A stretch of DNA of 64,000 bases from Amphiura filiformis (GCF_039555335.1 NC_092628.1:34866965-34930964); one strand, 5' to 3'. Counted from the stretch's first letter, positions 12,591-25,043 are shown. The notes: a model not told the origin generated them from the sequence alone. A program made the numbers and translations.

Positions 12591-12809
12591 ATGAAGCTGA
12601 TGGGTTTGCACATTTTGACCAAAAATCACATTTTGACCAAAACACTTTTTGAAGTTGGTCCGTTTCACAGTTCCTGGAATGTGAGGCGTGAGTACAAGTA
12701 CATTCCATCTGATGTACGTGGCAGCAACTGCTTTACGATGGACCCAAAGGCAGAATTTGAAGGAGGGTCGATCTGTGATGTGAATGACCCGCCTCTGGAC
12801 TGTATCTAG
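12591..12809 (+). CDS. Doubtful small open frame carrying a minisatellite monomer
   Basis: A 72-codon frame from ATG to TAG. Its first 18 residues come from the CATTTTGACCAAAAATC minisatellite unit also found at 8570-8955. The following 50 residues (including FTMDPKAEFEGGSICDVND) have an ordinary codon appearance but match no family I know. It could be an exon fragment or chance. No splice sites or promoter decide the matter. Confidence 0.2.
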   Translation: MKLMGLHILTKNHILTKTLFEVGPFHSSWNVRREYKYIPSDVRGSNCFTMDPKAEFEGGSICDVNDPPLDCI

Positions 12810-13369
12810 CTTTATTCAGTGTCGGAGTTGTTCCATGTCATGCCGTGTCAGTTTACTCCATCTTTGATTTGACCATGCTCTTGTATTAAAATTATGGCTC
12901 TCTCAATTGGCCAGTTCATCCAAAATCTTTGGCTGCATCTAAACTTTCTTAAGTTAAAAGTCAATTTTTTTGATGCTTTATACATTGTACATTGTCATGG
13001 ACTATAGTCTATTGCATGGCCAATCTTGTTTTGATTCCATTGTCACGTGGCACAACAACACGTAAGCTGTAAAAAAAAAAAAATAACAATTTCGGGATTA
13101 TCATTTGAAAATACATTTCCATAATTTACACATACAGAAACATTATATTTGACATAGACATGCAGTACGATTAATATGCTTAATGTAAGATAGTTACTCC
13201 TGACTGTTTAGGGTCATTCTGCTGAACAATTCTTAGGGCCATTATTCGGACCAAAAGAGGAAATTGTAAAGTATTTTTGCTCTAGTTTCTTTACATGTTT
13301 AAACAAGAGCGATTACCGTACCATAGCTGAACAATGGGGCTTTGGCAGTATATTGTGGTACATGTATAT
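12810..13369. other. No gene seen
   Basis: AT-rich, with an A-run at 13071-13083; nothing supported. Confidence 0.35.
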
Positions 13370-13560
13370 ATCAACCCTTTATGACCCCTTAATGACCATA
13401 AATGAATATTAAATTATTTTAAACATGTTTAGAATGTCAGAATGATCATTGCATTTAAATTTCAGCTCAATTGGAGCATTTTCGGTTCAAATGACCTTTT
13501 TTGACCCCTGTGACTCCTTTATGACCTCTGATGTTAGGAAATATTTTTATTATATGCTTT
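13370..13560. repeat. Diverged copy of the TGACC-rich repeat
   Basis: Contains ATGACCCCTTAATGACCATA, then ATGACC, TTTTTTGACCCC, TGTGACTCC and TATGACCTC. It resembles the units of the array at 14700-16260 but is decayed. Confidence 0.5.
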
Positions 13561-13841
13561 ACTCCTTCCTCTTTCATTTGACATCACTGGGGGTTCATGA
13601 TTTGATTCATACCTTCGTGGCATTTAAAGTTATGTCCATTTCAGACCAAAAGGTTAGTTAGTAACCTAGTAACATACACTGTTATAGGCTGATACCATTT
13701 CATGGTTCAGCAAAAAGCAAAAACAAAAACTGAGTTCGCTGAGCTGATTTAGGCTTTATACATTGAATGGTAAGACAGACTAATCAAAGAAAAATTCCAA
13801 ACGTCTTTAGTTTCGGAACCGGGGTGCAAGAAAGAAAAAAA

Positions 13842-14668
13842 ACTAGAAAAAAAAAAAAAAAAAAAAAAGGTTTGTCTCACGAACATTTGCCAAAAAGCTA
13901 AGTGCTATGCTTTTTTTTTTTTTTTTTGGGTTTAGAAGCTATGCTAATGCGTTTTTTGTTTTTTTGTGTTTTTTTTTTAGCCTGAGACAAATGAAAATCA
14001 CAAGACAGGTATTGGAAAACTACAAGTGGTCTTACAATGAAAGAGAAGCAACAAATTTACAATGTTAATATTCTGTAACTGTATTTTATTTGCCGGAAAA
14101 TACGGGTTAGGCTACAGCTTCGCCCCGACACCAACTCATTTTTTAGGGCATTCAGAGTAACCGAATCGGCGCACCAATGCAGTGCCCAATTCCTCAGCAC
14201 AGTCCCCCCTGTTTTAACTATACGAATACGAACAATCATGTTGAAATAAACGGTAAAAATTCGTTAAAAAACAGCTACAAAAAATACAAAAATTTATGAA
14301 TACAACATGGCCGCACTCGGTCGCAGAGTTCTCCGTAGGCTAAGTCCTTTTATATTGCATCCACTTTGCTTCGTCGGCTTTACGCTCCGTGCCGTTGCAA
14401 GGATGGCGTGAAACTAGCGAGACTGAGGCTACGGTGTGGGTTACGGGCTATCTGCAACACTAATGGCATACGCGCTGCCTGACATTTTCGATGGTTTTCT
14501 GACATTGAGGAATTCATTTTTACTACGTTGGTCGAACTATCGGGAACCGGAAAAATCGGGGAAAAAAAAACCTTTAAAAAGGCGGTCAGCCAGAGACAAA
14601 CGCGCTGTATCGCTTTCACATACTTATCTTGCTAGCGGGTTCGTGAGACAAACCTTTTTTTTTTTTTG
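13842..14668. mobile_element. Inverted-repeat element with poly-A/poly-T ends
   Basis: An A-run followed by GGTTTGTCTCACGAAC (13868-13883) is mirrored by GTTCGTGAGACAAACC followed by a T-run (about 14640-14668). A related GCCTGAGACAAA word is at 13979. The interior includes a GC-richer stretch at 14280-14420 with no recognised gene. Confidence 0.6.
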
Positions 14669-14699
14669 CCTTAGCTGTGGTCTAAGACCACGAACACAG

Positions 14700-16260
14700 C
14701 CGTGTTGTGATCCCTTAATGACCTTTGACCCCAAAATCTACGAAAACCCCACAGGCATTGCCTTATGTAGATATGTTCACATCATTGATTATAGAGGGAG
14801 TCCTTTATAGCATACTAAAATATATCATCATGGCATGCCATGCGAGCAAAATTTGGCAGTGTACTTTACTGTGTAAATGTATGGGGGAAAATTCAACATT
14901 CATTTTTATTCTTCATAAATCCCATGTTGTAAAATCTCTTATATCAGGGTGTACTCACAGATGCCTAAATAACCACACACAAGCAACTGGACATCATGAA
15001 AGTAAAGCGAATTTTAGCTAAAATGGTTTAAAATTTAGCACAGGTTTCAATGGGAATATGTCGAATCATGCTATATGGCAAGCCATGATTAGGAGGTGAA
15101 CAAACTTTTTGTGATCCAAAAAATTGCAATTGCCAATGCATATTTTGGCAATAAAAAGGCGACATACTTTTGGTCATAACTTTGTAATTATTTAACCTGC
15201 AGACATGGTTGAACCATCATATTTTAAAGAAAATTGTCATCTTTCATTTAATTGCATTTTTAAGGAGATATTCTAAAGTTCAAAATTTAATGATTCTACC
15301 TACCTTATGTCAATGCACGGGTGCACATATTATCACTCTGCCATGTTATTTGTGACAGAAGGGACATTTTGAATGTTTTTTGTCTTGGACCGGAAGTTAT
15401 CCCTTTATGACCTTTGACCCCAAATAAAAAATACCACATATACATTAGGTAAACATAATTCATGTGTGCACATACCGTCACTCTCCATTGTTTTTCTTAG
15501 CTGATAAAACGTTTTGAAGGAATTTGGTTTTATACCGGAAGTGACCCCTTAATGACCTTTGACCTCAAACAAAAATACCACATACACATTAGATAAACGT
15601 AATTCACATGTGCAAATACCGTCACTCTCCTATGTTTTTCTTAGCTAATAAAATTTTTTGAAGGAATTTGGTTTTATACCGGAAATGACCCCTTAATGAC
15701 CTTTGACCTCAAATCTGTGTATGATTCATAGACACTGTGTAATAGCAATGCATGTGCGCAAGTTGCATCACCGTCCTACGTAATTTGTGGGAGAAGTAGC
15801 ATTTTGAAGCTATTTCGTTTTATACCGGAAGTGACCCCTTAATGACCTTTGAAAAAAAAAAAAAAAATACCACATATACATAAGATAAACATAATTAATA
15901 TGTGCACATACCGTCACTCTCCTATGTTTTTCTTAGCTTATAAAAATTTTTGAAGGAATTTGGTTTAATACCGGAAGTGACCCCTTAATGACCTTTGACC
16001 TCAAATCTGTGTATGATTTATAGACACTAGGTAATAACAATGCATGTGTGCGAGTGGCGTTACTGTCCTGCGAAATTTGTAGGAGAAGTAGCATTTTGAG
16101 TTGAAATCACGTTTTTGACCTCTGTGACCCCTACGTGACCTTTGACCCCACGAGTTTCATGTGACATGTAGGGGCATGGTCAGTTATGGTGCTGACTAAG
16201 TTAGGTCAAAATCGGTGTAAGCATCTTCGTGCTAGAGCAAATGTAATGGTCGACAGAAGA
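14700..16260. repeat. Tandem array of about 140-150-bp units rich in TGACC(T/C)
   Basis: Units centred at about 15408, 15553, 15697, 15842, 15989 and 16136 share ACCGGAAGTGACCCC, TTAATGACCTTTGACC, ACATATACATTAGATAAAC or a diverged alternate, and CACCGTCACTCTCC. A degenerate start lies at 14719. TGACCTTTGACCT is exact at 15553-15565, 15697-15709 and 15989-16001; TGACCTTTGACCC is present at 14719, 15408 and 16136. The copy at 15842 is broken by an A-run. The array ends near (AGA)n at 16255-16270. Confidence 0.8.
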
Positions 16261-17432
16261 AGAAGAAGAAGATCCTGAAAGAAAAAGACACAGCCGTGAC
16301 GTTACGGCACGGCTGTGTAAAGAACTGACCAAAAACACTAGTACAATGACCTAGCACATGAGCATGACTAGACCTGTAGTCTAGGGGTTCACCTATGCTC
16401 CCAGCAGTACAATCCAAGCTAGACCTTGCTGCACGATATGACTAGTCTAGGGCTAGGCCTAGTATAGGGCCTAAGTTTGTTAATTATAAAATAAACATTT
16501 GCCACCCCCTTAAATGCCAAAGGCCCAAAAGTCTTCTTTTTAACCCCAAAAGTCCCCTTTTAACCACAAAAATCTCCCTTTAACCCCTGAAGTCCCATTT
16601 ATGCGCATGCTTTCTTGGTCCAAAATGTCCAAATCCGCCCAGTCCAAAAGGTCAAAATTTTGAAAAAAAAGGTCCACTTTTTCAAAATCAGCACCCCCCC
16701 CCAATAAATCCAGACTACGGGCCTGATTTCCCCCAGCAAATATTCCAAACTGGCATGACTGGGTCTTCTACAAAGTACAAGTAATGTCACAAGCATGTCA
16801 ACTTTTTCGTGTTTCTCGAATGGTGCATTCATGATTGTATACAGCATGCATGTCATGTGCAGCAGGCATGTAATTTTAAACTGCTCAGTAAGCTTAACTA
16901 TTTTAACATATCCTGATGATACAAAATGGAAAACCAAGTTGAAATATACATCCAGCAATGTGTCCAAAAGTCAAGTAGACCTTTAAAGAAAATTTAAATG
17001 TTTACTAACCTGTTTTATTTGCAAATTTAGGCCTCAAGTTTATGTACGTCATACGTAACGCGTGCAACTCCTTTTGCTTGCTGCTGTACATTGGGCAATA
17101 TCCACTCTGGAAAAGTGTTGGGCGAAAGCGATATCGACTACTACAATTTTAATCCAAAAATGTAATTTTCGAATGTCCAAACATTTATGGTGGATCTAGG
17201 ATTAAAAACCTGTTTTTTAAGGTCAAAATGCGAATATCCAAAAATTTGAAATTGTTTTTCAACATGTTTCAGATATAGGCCTAGGCCGACTAGCCCTGAG
17301 ACAAGATGATCCAGATCCAGATCCTACATCAAGTTCAAACAAACGGACACATTCAAGGCATTTGTCATTGGCTGATCGCCATCCGCTTCGCGGCAGTGGC
17401 ATAAGTTTTGCACTCGGCGTGCGTGAGGCCTA
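16261..17432. other. No gene seen
   Basis: Short inverted words at 16287-16318 (GCCGTGACGTTACGGCACGGC) form a hairpin. Two TAGGCCTA octamers lie at 16454 and 17276. Weak open frames only. Confidence 0.35.
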
Positions 17433-18290
17433 CTCACAAACACTTGTGCACGCAGCGACGTACCTACAATAATTTGCAAATGCGCGTGTAAACACTTGTG
17501 AACGCGAGAGTGTACTTGCAAACACTTGCGAATTCGCATGCGCACCCGTAATAACTTTCGCGTACCCATAAAAACTTGCGAACTCACATGCGCACCGTAA
17601 TAACTTTCGGCACCCATAAACACTTCGCGAACGCGCATGCGTACTCGAAAACACTTGAAAACTCGACCGCGTAACGCAATGTCTTGTGCACGCACGCGAG
17701 TGCGTTCCGCAATAACTTTCGAACACAAGTGCGCGTACCCATAAACACCTTGCGCATGCGCTGCGTGTTGCAAACACTTGCGACGTGCATGCGCACGCAT
17801 AAACACTTGAGAACGAGTGCATACACGTAAAAACTTGCGAACGTGCGTGCGTACTCGCAAACACTTGCGAACGAGCACGCGTACCCGCCATGACCTGCGC
17901 GCGCACACGACTACGCATACACCCTTGCACACTAGCGTGCCTACCTGCAATATCTTGCTCGCACGCATGCGTGCACATAAACACTTGCGAACGTGCGTTT
18001 GTATTTGCAAACACGTGTGTATGCACATGTGTACTTGCAAACACTTGCGAACGCAGCGCGCACTCCGCAATAACTTGCAAACACATATGCGTACCCATAA
18101 AAACTTGAACATGTACATGCGTACCCATAAAGACTTGCGCACGCGCGCGTGCGTATTCGCAAGATATACTTGTGAATGTGTGTACCGGCAATGTACGCAA
18201 TCGCACCCATGAACACTTGTAAACATGAGTGCGTACTCGCAAACATTTGCGTAACGCATGTGTGTACCGGCGAGTTAACACTTGTGCACG
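17433..18290. repeat. 30-bp minisatellite, about 28 diverged units
   Basis: The unit is a 14-bp AAACACTTGCGAAC half plus a 16-bp half of the type RTGCRTGCGTACYCGC. Regular 30-bp spacing is clear at 17985-18135. Because 30 is a multiple of three and the unit lacks stops, frames of over 300 codons stay open in two minus-strand frames, and shorter ones on the plus strand. These are not considered genes: the predicted proteins are simple Cys/Arg/Val repeats and the array contains out-of-phase length changes. Confidence 0.85.
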
Positions 18291-18477
18291 CTGGTAATGC
18301 GTACTGCACCCACCCACAATATCACAATATTTAGAGAGGCGTGCCCACCGACCTCGATCTGCACCTACTGGCGCCCGGCTACGCCCGCGGCATACCCGGC
18401 AATACCCGGGCGACATCACATAATCGGGTTAGTAAAATAGAAGATATGCGAAGTTCCAATAGGCCTATTAGGGACCA

Positions 18478-18746
18478 CTCACAAACACTTGTGGGGGGTG
18501 ATGCAAAAAAAAAATCATAGTGAAAGTTTTTCGCCCCCCCCTTTCAGTTCTCAAAAAATTCAGGGCCGCCCTTTTTGACATGAAAATTATGAGTCAATCC
18601 CATAGAAAATCATATAAACTCAATTTTCCTGGGAAAATTTTAGTCATTTTTTCAAGGCCCCTGCCGTACCCATAAGAGGGTCAAAACTAAAGCCCCACCC
18701 CCACCCTTTTGCATCAACCCCCCCCACAAGTGTTCACAAGTGTTCA
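18478..18746. mobile_element. MITE next to the 30-bp array
   Basis: The left end CTCACAAACACTTGTGGGGG followed by TGATGCAAAA is mirrored by TTTTGCATCA, a C-run and CACAAGTGTTCACAAGTG. It is about 269 bp with no coding content. The first 16 bases (CTCACAAACACTTGTG) are also the first bases of the neighbouring minisatellite at 17433. Confidence 0.65.
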
Positions 18747-19040
18747 CCATGTTGTAGGAATTCCCATAATTATCAACATCAGCCCGCCAATTGAGCGGCG
18801 ACGGGGCCGTATAGCATACCCCGTACCACCCGGTGTTTTCGGGTAAGTCATTGGAGGTAGTGCACGCCGCGCGCCACTTGAAGGAAAACGGAAGTCCGGT
18901 TTAAATCGTTAGATCATGCGGCCTGGATATATAAAATGAAATTTGGGTAAAATCTCAATGCTCTCGACCTTTAAACATGTTAATATACTAGGCATAGGCA
19001 TATTTCGTCCTAATAATATTTTATGTAAGGTCATTAAGTT
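18747..19040. other. No gene seen
   Basis: Short spacer between two MITEs; GC-rich patch at 18780-18900, nothing supported. Confidence 0.3.
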
Positions 19041-19313
19041 GTGCATTGAAACATTGGTTGAAATCAGGTTGAAATTTCAACGTTGTATCAACGTTGAAGT
19101 TTCAACCTGATTTCAACCTCACTATTTTGCATTGAAAGTTGGTTCAAACATGGTTGAAATCAGGTTGAAATTTCAACGTTGTATCGACGTTGAAATTTCA
19201 ACCTGATTTCAACCAATCTCTAGGTTGAAATCGGGTTGAAATCAGGTTAGGTTAGATTTCGACGTTGTATCAACGTTGATACAACGTCGAAATCCTAACC
19301 TGTGCCCACTGGG
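19041..19313. mobile_element. MITE family A, copy 2
   Basis: Alternating GGTTGAAATCAGGTTGAAAT and ATTTCAACCTGATTTCAACC blocks, with CAACGTTGTATCAACGTTGA palindromes. It ends in GTGCCCACTGGG at 19302-19313, the complement of the start of the copy at 7919. Confidence 0.7.
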
Positions 19314-21882
19314 TAATACTTAGGCACGACACGAGCATGTCCTAAGATTTGAAAGAATGCCTGGCAAGAATGCACAATCAAACTGAAGGCTCGATTTGAG
19401 GGTTAGGTGCATAGCGTGGCTGAGGGTAGCCAGGGCTCATTAGTACCCAAGTGTATCATGCAGACTTACGGTATTTGTTTAAGTTTCAAGAATGCTGTGC
19501 GTGCCAGTTGCAAGCCAGGTTGCCAAAAGCAATCAATCCCCCAAAACACTGCACCGGATAGCATAAAAACACAGCCCGCTAGACTACCATGATGCATCAC
19601 CATGATCACGGGACCGTGTCCTGGGAGACCATAACATGCACAGCACAGGACTTACCAGCTATAGATCCGGCTCGTACAAAAATTGGCCTATGTGGCCCCA
19701 GGCCCTGGGACGTTTACATTTGTGTACCAATACTTCAGTCTGCCAACAATTTATGAACTTGTTAAATTACCGTATATAGGACTCGCTCTCCACTGGTCAG
19801 TTCTAGAAGTTCTAGGACTTGGTTGTCACTGCACTCCCTCGCTGTCCACTAGTCAGTTCAGGAATCTAATTTTATATATGTTTATCCTATAGAAAGGATA
19901 TAAGTCAGATTAAGAAACAATTCTAGGTATGACCATGGAAGTCCATGGTAATGGTATGACCCGGGTATGACTTCTTGTACTATAGGCCTCTCCTTGAATG
20001 CGGTTTAGCTTAATACTATTGTCACAAGCAAAGAGGGACTGATGTACTGCAGTAGTGCATGCAAATGGATACCATTTAAAACACTTCAGCGTGATCTATG
20101 GTGGGTGGGTAATTCGCCACTTGTCAAAAACTAGACTGTAAAGTCAAACGGTGATTATGGAACTAAACTGCTGGTAGCTAGGGCCCCCGGTATCTCAATA
20201 AATACGATTATAAAAACTCGAGTCCCACCAAATGCCACAATCATATCCCCCGTGCAGAATTCGGTCTCCCGAGGCGACGTTACAATCCGTGACAAAACGG
20301 TACTATTCCGTACCGACAGCCGACTCTAATCGTCGTGACTCATCACATACTAATTTACAACCGCTTATGGGGTACGGTAGTATGGTGTGATTATGAGTCA
20401 TCGAGATCACGCACTATATGCATGCTCAGCCACACCCTACCGAGCTATCTCACTGAGGACTGACACAGACTACAGAATTGTATATGCAGGAATTGGTACT
20501 CGCGCTATCGTGCTCAGCATGTATATCATAATTATGCATGCATGGGTGAAAATGGTGTAAATGGCGCTTTGTAAGAGTCGGATGCCCGGCTGGCTGTTCT
20601 ACTATGGTCTATATCATATGGTTCTAATCAATAAACCATAAACATGATCAACCATCATGATTATTACTATACAATTCATTCCGAGCGGCATGGATGGTCA
20701 TTTTGTCAAGGCTTTGCCGTCATTCCAAGTTCTTTTGGATTTAACCGAGTAGCCTGTAGCCGGCGGAGTAGCCGGAGCTCGCTGGTCATCCCGCGTTGTC
20801 TCTTTAGTGTTTTCCTTTTAAGTTCTTCAATTGTTGGTTTCTGCATGGGGAACGTACAATGTAAATCATTTGATTGCTACATAACATAGCCATGTCAACC
20901 GTACCAATTAATTGAACGGACCGACTACGAATTGTGCAACCAAATTAATAAGTTGAAAACAATCATCGGGCTGATGGTAATGCAAGAAAAATGAAGAAAT
21001 CATTTATAGGGAAACAATATGAGGTTTACCTTATTATTCTGTTGGGAAAATTTAGTAAACCCAGTGCATGCAGTGACCTGACGACCCCTCACCTTCCAGA
21101 GAAATGAGTCCCTCCCTGCCTACTCCAATGTGACTACAGACAGAAAGGAGGTTGATTCAGGGACCTTGTGTCATGTATTTTGCTACTAGTGGGTGCACTG
21201 TGTGATCGAAGTCAAATTTAATAATGGGCCATGTTCGGATGAGTAAGAGAGATGACAGGTCACGTGCATGTGATGTGATGTGCACCATGTGCACCAAGCT
21301 TGGAAACTCTGGGAGAGAGGGCCCGGGCGGATTTTTTTTTATCATCCAAGGGCCTCATTCTATTGTGCCTTGACTTTAAAAGTACACGTTTGACATGTCA
21401 TAATGCCAGATGGGATGGCTTGATCAGTCCAGAGTAGATGGCGTGATTCTGAAGTGTAAAAAACGCACATTTTCACTCAACATCGTAGCTCCAAACTAAA
21501 TGTTACGATGGGTTTGTTAATTGATTTAAACAAAATTCGATTTAATCTGAAAATACCAACATTGTAGCCACAACTGAATATTGTTGAGGTGCAAGAAAGT
21601 GAACAATAACACTGCCAGCGCTTAAATGTTAACAGCCGTGCTTGTTGTGTACGTGTGGGATTGCTTCCCATGTCATGATATTGATAATCATGATAATGGC
21701 GGCCGCAACATCTATACTATGAGTACTCTTTAGATCCCAATTCCCCGGCCCAATTCACCCAGTGGTGGAGCGAGTAAAGAAGAAGCTAAAATCCCTCCAC
21801 CGTGACACAATACTTTGGTCTTCAACCAAGCATTTATTTGCTTTGGCCATGGCCATTATTATCACCTGAGGTTTGTTATGTA
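19314..21882. other. No gene seen
   Basis: About 2.5 kb of mixed-composition DNA. A GTAGCCGGCGGAGTAGCCGG word is at 20756-20775. Open frames of 60-80 codons lack domains, splice context or consistent composition. Confidence 0.35.
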
Positions 21883-21925
21883 CTAGTATACCTCCAAACA
21901 ACACGCTTGCTTGGAGGTATACTAG
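21883..21925. other. Perfect 15-bp-stem hairpin
   Basis: CTAGTATACCTCCAA (21883-21897) and TTGGAGGTATACTAG (21911-21925) are exact inverted repeats around a 13-base loop. It could be a tiny foldback element or a structured RNA; nothing else supports either. Confidence 0.6.
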
Positions 21926-24356
21926 CTTGCTTCTAGCCTCCTGCTTTTACAGAGACAAGAAGAGGCAAGCAAGCAGGTACATCATACTGTCAGATATTTG
22001 TTGGAAGGTCAATACGTAGCATTAGCATATCTATTTGCAATCTGCCTAGCAATATAGCTCAATATGCAAACACATGCTGTCGCTTGCTCGATCTGTCTGT
22101 CGCGTGATCTATCAAGTCGAGTGGGAGTGCTTAGTGTCTGTATATCCGTTGTATGTGTGTGTGCAGGGATGTATTTCCAGTGCACAATATGACTTGCTGT
22201 ACGCCTTTTGATACGTAGCTCTTCATGTTCAGTAACCTCATTCCCCAAAGCCGACGTTGGTTGGGGCTTCAGGCATGTAGCTGTGGTGGGTTGTATTAAT
22301 TTAAAGATGATGTGGAAAATAAAACCAAATAAAAAATAAATAAATTCAGTCACTGGTTACCGGTAATTAAAACCATACCATGGTAATTACTATTAAATGG
22401 ATAAGTCGAATTTCTGTATTAAATGGGATTTTAAGTGGGCCCTAATTGATTTTGATGAGATATCATTTTGTTGTTGTTGAGCTTCATCGGGCGCTCGGAC
22501 AAATAAGAAGGAGAGAATATCCTATCTGGGGCCTCTGTAGGGTCCAATTTCCGGATGAAGAAAATCCGCAAAAAAACAAATAAATTATTGGAATGCTTGT
22601 CATGCATAGGCGTGAATCTCCTCGATCCGTGTGCCAATCTGTGGCCAAAATCCCGGGGCCAAAATTCTGGGCCTCCAGGCATAAAAATGAGGCCCAATGA
22701 TAATTTATATAATTTTATATGGCCGGGCCCTGAGACGAAAGCCTACCCGTCTGAAGCCCGTCCCTTCTCGAGGGCACGTACCTGTGCCCAAAAACAAACT
22801 TGTGAGAAACTTTATCACCCGTTCCATCCAACTCCCGATCCCGGGGGCCGCTGTCAAAAATGATCCACGATCCGAGACTACTTTAATAGGCATTTATACA
22901 TGTATCCCCGGGCATGTATCCCGCCCGGAACACCAGCTGACCAGCATAGTGCCGGGCATACGATTTACTCGACATGATTCCTATTTCATGAGCCGCCCGC
23001 CACCAGCTAAGCCGCATCAATTATGTGCCCTGACCCCGGCCCTATGCCAGTCCACAAATCATCCTCCATACCCCATCGGTGATCATGCACCCATTTATAG
23101 CTCCCATGCGGCGCCATGGCTAGCGGCTCAGGCTCCATCCATTTATAAATAAATACCCCTATCCATGTAAATACCCCTATTACCCTAAAAGGCTACGCGT
23201 AAAATGATTTCAATGCTTTTCGTAAACTTCGGACTCAATTCACACTTTGAAGACTCCGAAAATAAACAAAACACAAAATGCTGCCAAAATTTATCAGGAA
23301 ACAGTGATTCTTTGCATCCAGAAGAGCACTCTAACGACGAGGTTGCCTGATGACCTTTTGTAAACCACTCGGGGGTCCTAATCTGCATGTGGAGATCACC
23401 ATCCGCTTTCCTCTTCGACGAGTTTCGATATGGAACCTACCAGCTTTCTTGGAATAGCTTCAAAATCTACCTGAATTTACCACATATCGGGATTTATTTA
23501 GGATATCATATTTACTGGTAAGTTCAACAAGGCTTTGCTCCTTCATGTAGAATTATTTTTGTGGTGGATTTCGTAATTTTTAGGGCGATTTTTGTCGAAG
23601 TAGTGGTGGAAGCACAGTGGAATTAGTCGCCTTTTTTTCTGTGCGCACTCAATACACCATTGCGTTGTGTGTACAGGCTTTGTGTGTACATGTCCCATTC
23701 ATTATGCTAATGCTTCGCGGCATATCATTCTTCTGTCTGCTAGCTTGTGTGGCTGGTTAGCACGCTGCTTACTGCCGTTCACTCTTCATGTATGCTGAAG
23801 GGTCATGCCGCCGCTGTACAAGGATCGCTATACAAGCCGATCATTTCAGTAGCATGGTTTCATGCAGCTACGCCTCGGTTCAATTCACTGTCATGAGAAG
23901 GGGGCTTTGGTGTCCTATGTGGGACACGTTGGGGGTCTTTTGGAATCAGATATTCAGTAACATTGATCCGGGATTGAATCAGGATTGGGATACAAATGGA
24001 GTCTGCATGTACAGACAAGCATGCAAGTATCTAAAACATGCACAAATGGGAGCCAGGTCTCATGCGTGACATGGTTTAGTGCATGATGTAGACCCAGGAT
24101 GTAGAGCGTGAATATGGTGAATATGATATTCAGAATATCTGTGGTTATTTTGATGGATCTTGGATATTATTATTAGTTACCCCCGGTAATGTTTTAACTG
24201 AACAATTTGCTAATAAAATAATGATCAGATAAAAGGGGGGAAAGGGTGACATTTTCACCATTTAGAAAGACTTTTAAGATGGTATGTAAAAGAATGTAGT
24301 GTGTAGTGTAAGCAATCACTGAATCAGTCGGGGGTTTGTATTTCTAGTAGATTTTA
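21926..24356. other. No gene seen
   Basis: Open frames at 22555-23152 overlap on different strands and have no recognisable family. A G/C-rich patch spans 22650-23050. Nothing supported. Confidence 0.35.
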
Positions 24357-24608
24357 GGGGCTGTGCAATAATCCCAGGCAATAAATTTCCAGACGGCTCG
24401 CCAAAAATTGCTTGGCCCCCCCTCTCGGCCGGCCTGCCTATTAGCGTTTCCGTACGGGTTTCCAAAGCCTTTTTAGTGTTTTATTTAAAAGGCGCCACAA
24501 GAATGCGTGCCAAAATCACTTGCCCCCCCCCCCCCCTCAGCTTGCCAAAAATGTCTTGCCCTCCCCCCATTTTACCCTCCCCAGGGCTCATACTTATTGC
24601 ACAGCCCC
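24357..24608. mobile_element. MITE family C, copy 1 (GGGGCTGTGCAATAAT)
   Basis: GGGGCTGTGCAATAAT at 24357 is mirrored by TTATTGCACAGCCCC ending at 24608. Flanks are TTA and TAA, one base different. Sequence to about 24725 (GAGCC, GGGGAGGGTAAAATTGGGG, TTTTTGGCCAGCCGAG) is more of the same family's interior, so copies are nested or rearranged here. Confidence 0.7.
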
Positions 24609-24856
24609 TAATTATGAGCCCCGGGGAGGGTAAAATTGGGGGGGGGGAAGAAATTTTTGGTGAGCCGAATGGGGGGGGAGGGCAAGCAATTTTTGGCCAG
24701 CCGAGAGGGGGGAGGGGCAAACAATTTTATGGCTCATTCATGGGGCACCTTTTAAACCCATGTACGATCTTTTTCAGAATATACCTTTATTTTGTTCAAA
24801 ACCGATTTTTTTTGGCATATTTGTAATTATGTTCCAACTTAAATCTATGAACAAAC

Positions 24857-25043
24857 TCAGGGTTCGATTTAGAAAATAAAATTTACATGCACAACTCTGA
24901 TTTTTTCCTCAAAATGGGCCGAATAACACAAAATTTTGCATGCACAGGCAAAATTCTACATGCACAGAGCCAAAGTTACATGCATAATTTGTGAAAGTTA
25001 CATGCATTTGTGCATGTAAAACCCCTCTAAATCGAATCCTGAG
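24857..25043. mobile_element. Small TIR element, 187 bp
   Basis: CTCAGGGTTCGATTTAGA (24857-24874) and TCTAAATCGAATCCTGAG (25026-25043) are inverted repeats with one mismatch. The interior holds six or more iterations of ACATGCA words, some in inverted orientation. Confidence 0.65.

Noticed and set aside
17324-18419. Two minus-strand open frames of 311 and 329 codons
   Set aside because: They lie in a 30-bp minisatellite whose unit length is a multiple of three and lacks stops. Frames stay open on several registers and the peptides are simple repeats.
22555-23152. Overlapping frames of about 100-150 codons
   Set aside because: Overlap on different frames and strands, no recognisable family, and the GC-rich patch explains the lack of stops.
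24476-24826. 116-codon proline- and glycine-rich frame
   Set aside because: Lies in G- and C-runs of MITE family C, with an equivalent frame on the other strand.
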